A stretch of DNA of 16,122 bases from Deltaproteobacteria bacterium (lineage in GTDB: Bacteria; Desulfobacterota; Desulfobacteria; Desulfobacterales; B30-G6): assembly GCA_003647375.1 (NCBI GenBank), contig QMMS01000073.1, forward strand, positions 1 to 16,122. The letters run 5' to 3'. Within the stretch, counting starts at the first letter, position 1. Every line of letters begins with the position of its first letter. Position numbers and translations under genes: made by a program. The notes beneath the pieces are model-generated. The model saw only the letters and a program-made list of their open reading frames with translations, did no database searches and was not told the DNA's origin. Below, one piece after another: positions 14,410-16,122 of this stretch.

Positions 14410-16023
14410 ATGAAACATAAAAATCTTATTCGATTACTTTCACTGTGTTTAATTTTATTCTTTGCTGTTGCAGCCGTACCTGGATCCGCCATAAGCAAAA
14501 CGCTGGTCTTCGGCCGTGGTGGGGACAGCGTCGGCCTGGACCCTGCCTATGAAACCGATGGCAACTCGTTCATGGTCTGCGACAACATCTTTGAAGCATT
14601 GGTCGCCTATGCCGATGAGAGCACGGCCCTCGAGCCGGGTTTGGCCAAATCATGGGATATCGCATCCGATGGCAAGACCTATACGTTTCATCTGCAGAAA
14701 GGTGTCAAATTCCATGACGGCACGCCCTTTAACGCCAATGCGGTGGTATTTTCCATCGGCCGGATGATGAAAGATCGCAGCGTAAAATTTAATGGCATGG
14801 GTTGGGACATCCCTGCCCAGGAGCGCCCACCAGAATACTGGGTATCCATGGAAATGGACGATACCATCGGCAGTATCGAAGCCGTTGATGATTACACGGT
14901 GGTTTTTAAACTGAAACGGGTTGAAGCGCCGTTCCTGGCCAACATGGGAATGGATTTCGCCGATATCATCAGCCCCACCGCGTTTTTGAAAAATCCCAAG
15001 GAATTCTTGCGGAACCCCGTGGGAACAGGACCGTTCAAGTTTGCCAAATGGGTTAAAGACGACCGCATTGTTCTGGAAAAAAATAAGGACTATTGGGACA
15101 AATCCGGCGGGCCCTATCTCGACAAACTCATATTCCGTTCTATTCCTGAAAACTCTGTTCGCTTTCTGGAGCTGAAAACCGGAAACATCCATATCTGCCA
15201 GTTCCCTAATCCGGCAGATATTGACCTGGCAAAAAAAGATTCCAACCTGATTCTTCCGACCCAACCAGGCATGAATGTTGGATATCTTTCCTTCAACCAC
15301 ACCAAGGAACCCTGGAAGAGTAACGTCAATCTGCGAAAGGCCATTGCCCATGGCATCAACCGCAAAGCCATCGTGGATAATATTTACCAGGGCATGGGCC
15401 AGGTTGCCAAGAATCCCATTCCCCCGACCATGTGGGGTTACAACAAGTCGGTTCCGGGCTATGTCTATGATATTGACCTGGCAAAAGAGTATCTGGCCAA
15501 GGCCGGCTACCCCGAAGGCAAGGGGCTTGGAGAAATTACCTTGTGGTCCATGCCGGTGCCCCGGCCTTACAACCCCGAAGGACAGAAAATCGGTGTCGCC
15601 ATGGCGGCAGACCTGAAAAAACTAGGCATCACTGCCAGAATCGTCAGTTATGACTGGGGAACCTATCTCAAAAGGCAGCGTGAACAGCCCGAAGATATGG
15701 ATCTGTTTCAGCTGGGATGGACCGGTGACAATGGTGATCCGGACAACTTCCTGGCGGTACTGTTTGACGGTCTGGCATCATCCTCCATCAGAACCCAGTG
15801 GCATAACGAGACCTATCACAACCTGATGCTCAAGGGTAAACAAACGGTTGATCAGGCCAAGCGCACAAAAATCTATGAAGACGCGCTGCAGCTGATGTTC
15901 GATGAATGCCCGGTTATTCCCGTGGCACACTCGACCGTTATCTGGCCGTCCCTGAAGAGTGTTCAGAACTTTAAGCTGCATCCCACAGGTTCTGTGCGGA
16001 TGAAAAATGTCAAACTGAAATAA
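14410..16023 (+). CDS. ABC transporter substrate-binding protein, family 5 (peptide/nickel type)
   Basis: A 537-residue periplasmic binding protein. Residues 1 to about 28 form a signal peptide (MKHKNLIRLLSLCLILFFAV..., cleavage probably near the AVPGSA/ISK junction); there is no lipobox cysteine. The mature protein begins TLVFGRGGDSVGLDPAYETDG and contains the family-5 signature around LAKSWDIASDGKTYTFHLQKGVKFHDGTPF, matching the DppA/OppA/NikA group. Ligands in this group range from peptides to nickel and opines, and cannot be read from sequence. I chose the ATG at 14410, preceded by GAGGGAGGGAGG; a GTG at 14359 lacks such a site. No permease gene follows before the window ends 99 bp later, but such genes often lie just downstream. 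Confidence 0.95.
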   Translation: MKHKNLIRLLSLCLILFFAVAAVPGSAISKTLVFGRGGDSVGLDPAYETDGNSFMVCDNIFEALVAYADESTALEPGLAKSWDIASDGKTYTFHLQKGVKFHDGTPFNANAVVFSIGRMMKDRSVKFNGMGWDIPAQERPPEYWVSMEMDDTIGSIEAVDDYTVVFKLKRVEAPFLANMGMDFADIISPTAFLKNPKEFLRNPVGTGPFKFAKWVKDDRIVLEKNKDYWDKSGGPYLDKLIFRSIPENSVRFLELKTGNIHICQFPNPADIDLAKKDSNLILPTQPGMNVGYLSFNHTKEPWKSNVNLRKAIAHGINRKAIVDNIYQGMGQVAKNPIPPTMWGYNKSVPGYVYDIDLAKEYLAKAGYPEGKGLGEITLWSMPVPRPYNPEGQKIGVAMAADLKKLGITARIVSYDWGTYLKRQREQPEDMDLFQLGWTGDNGDPDNFLAVLFDGLASSSIRTQWHNETYHNLMLKGKQTVDQAKRTKIYEDALQLMFDECPVIPVAHSTVIWPSLKSVQNFKLHPTGSVRMKNVKLK

Positions 16024-16041
16024 AATCGCTTCACGATTTTA
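16021..16041. repeat. hairpin across the stop of the solute-binding gene
   Basis: TAAAATCG (16021-16028) pairs with CGATTTTA (16034-16041) around CTTCA; the TAA stop is part of the stem. The core matches the hairpin at 13848-13872 with one difference (CGCTTCACG against CGTTTCACG). Confidence 0.65.
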
Positions 16042-16044
16042 TGT

Positions 16045-16064
16045 GGCGCGACAGTGTCGCTCCT
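16045..16064. repeat. short GC-rich palindrome
   Basis: GCGACA (16048-16053) pairs with TGTCGC (16055-16060) around a single G, with further partial pairing outside (GG and CC). It resembles the short repeat GGAGCGACAGTGTCGCTCC-type seen in many bacterial genomes. It stands between the stop hairpin and the terminator, giving three hairpins in a row. Confidence 0.45.
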
Positions 16065-16065
16065 A

Positions 16066-16098
16066 GGGGGAAAGGTTTTTTAGCCTTTCCCCCCTTTT
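16066..16098 (+). terminator. strong intrinsic terminator after the solute-binding gene
   Basis: GGGGGAAAGG (16066-16075) pairs perfectly with CCTTTCCCCC (16084-16093) around TTTTTTAG, followed by C and four T. It lies 43 bp after the stop codon. In many transporter operons a terminator between the binding protein and the permeases lowers expression of the latter, so read-through into genes beyond the window is possible. Confidence 0.85.
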
Positions 16099-16122
16099 CA
16101 GGTTATTAGCCATAAGCAGTAA

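Overview
The window (about 16.1 kb) looks like ordinary chromosome from a Gram-negative anaerobe. My best guess is a sulfate-reducing Desulfobacterota (Desulfobacterales-like). The guess rests on gene content: a DUF362-ferredoxin protein, a QueG-like double [4Fe-4S] protein, a fluoroacetyl-CoA-thioesterase-like protein, beta-oxidation enzymes, an alpha/beta-hydrolase-OsmC fusion and many short palindromic intergenic repeats. No rRNA, tRNA or CRISPR array was seen.

Layout. 1-949 (minus strand): the start of a secreted protein running off the left edge, preceded by an enoyl-CoA hydratase-superfamily gene with the catalytic acids of a dienoyl-CoA isomerase. 1161-2639 (plus): the ribosome-assembly GTPase rsgA and a small exported protein. 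2641-2790: a C-terminal scrap of a pirin gene, into which the next gene's start codon is set. 2778-5839 (plus): a tightly coupled four-gene block of GNAT acetyltransferase, amidohydrolase-2 metal hydrolase, FlK-like thioesterase and alpha/beta hydrolase-OsmC fusion. All three junctions overlap by 4-8 bp. 5924-5992: a MITE/REP-like palindrome. 6064-7958 (plus): a flavin split-barrel protein, a zinc-ribbon protein with five exact decapeptide repeats, and a QueG-like iron-sulfur protein. 7963-9063 (minus): the DUF362-ferredoxin gene, converging on the previous gene with 4 bp between them. 9196-10386 (plus): an RlmL-type RNA methyltransferase whose stop codon lies at the edge of a 143-bp palindromic MITE flanked by TA. 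10634-13845 (plus): a coupled block of a four-helix cysteine-rich membrane protein, a YihY/BrkB-family membrane protein and an atypical aspartate kinase. 13868-14155 (minus): a remnant resembling DUF6502. 14410-16023 (plus): a periplasmic family-5 solute-binding protein followed by a strong terminator.

How the genes may work together. The most suggestive unit is the 2778-5839 block. A metal hydrolase, a hot-dog thioesterase with the FlK Thr/Glu/His catalytic set, and a hydrolase fused to a thiol peroxidase-like OsmC domain are translated in series. This would suit detoxification or recycling of an awkward acyl-CoA or ester, but the substrate is unknown. Nothing here is a clear novel defence or mobile system. 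The points most worth checking are this cassette, the zinc-ribbon decapeptide-repeat protein, the cysteine-rich membrane protein next to YihY, the atypical aspartate kinase, the two gene remnants and the palindromic elements.
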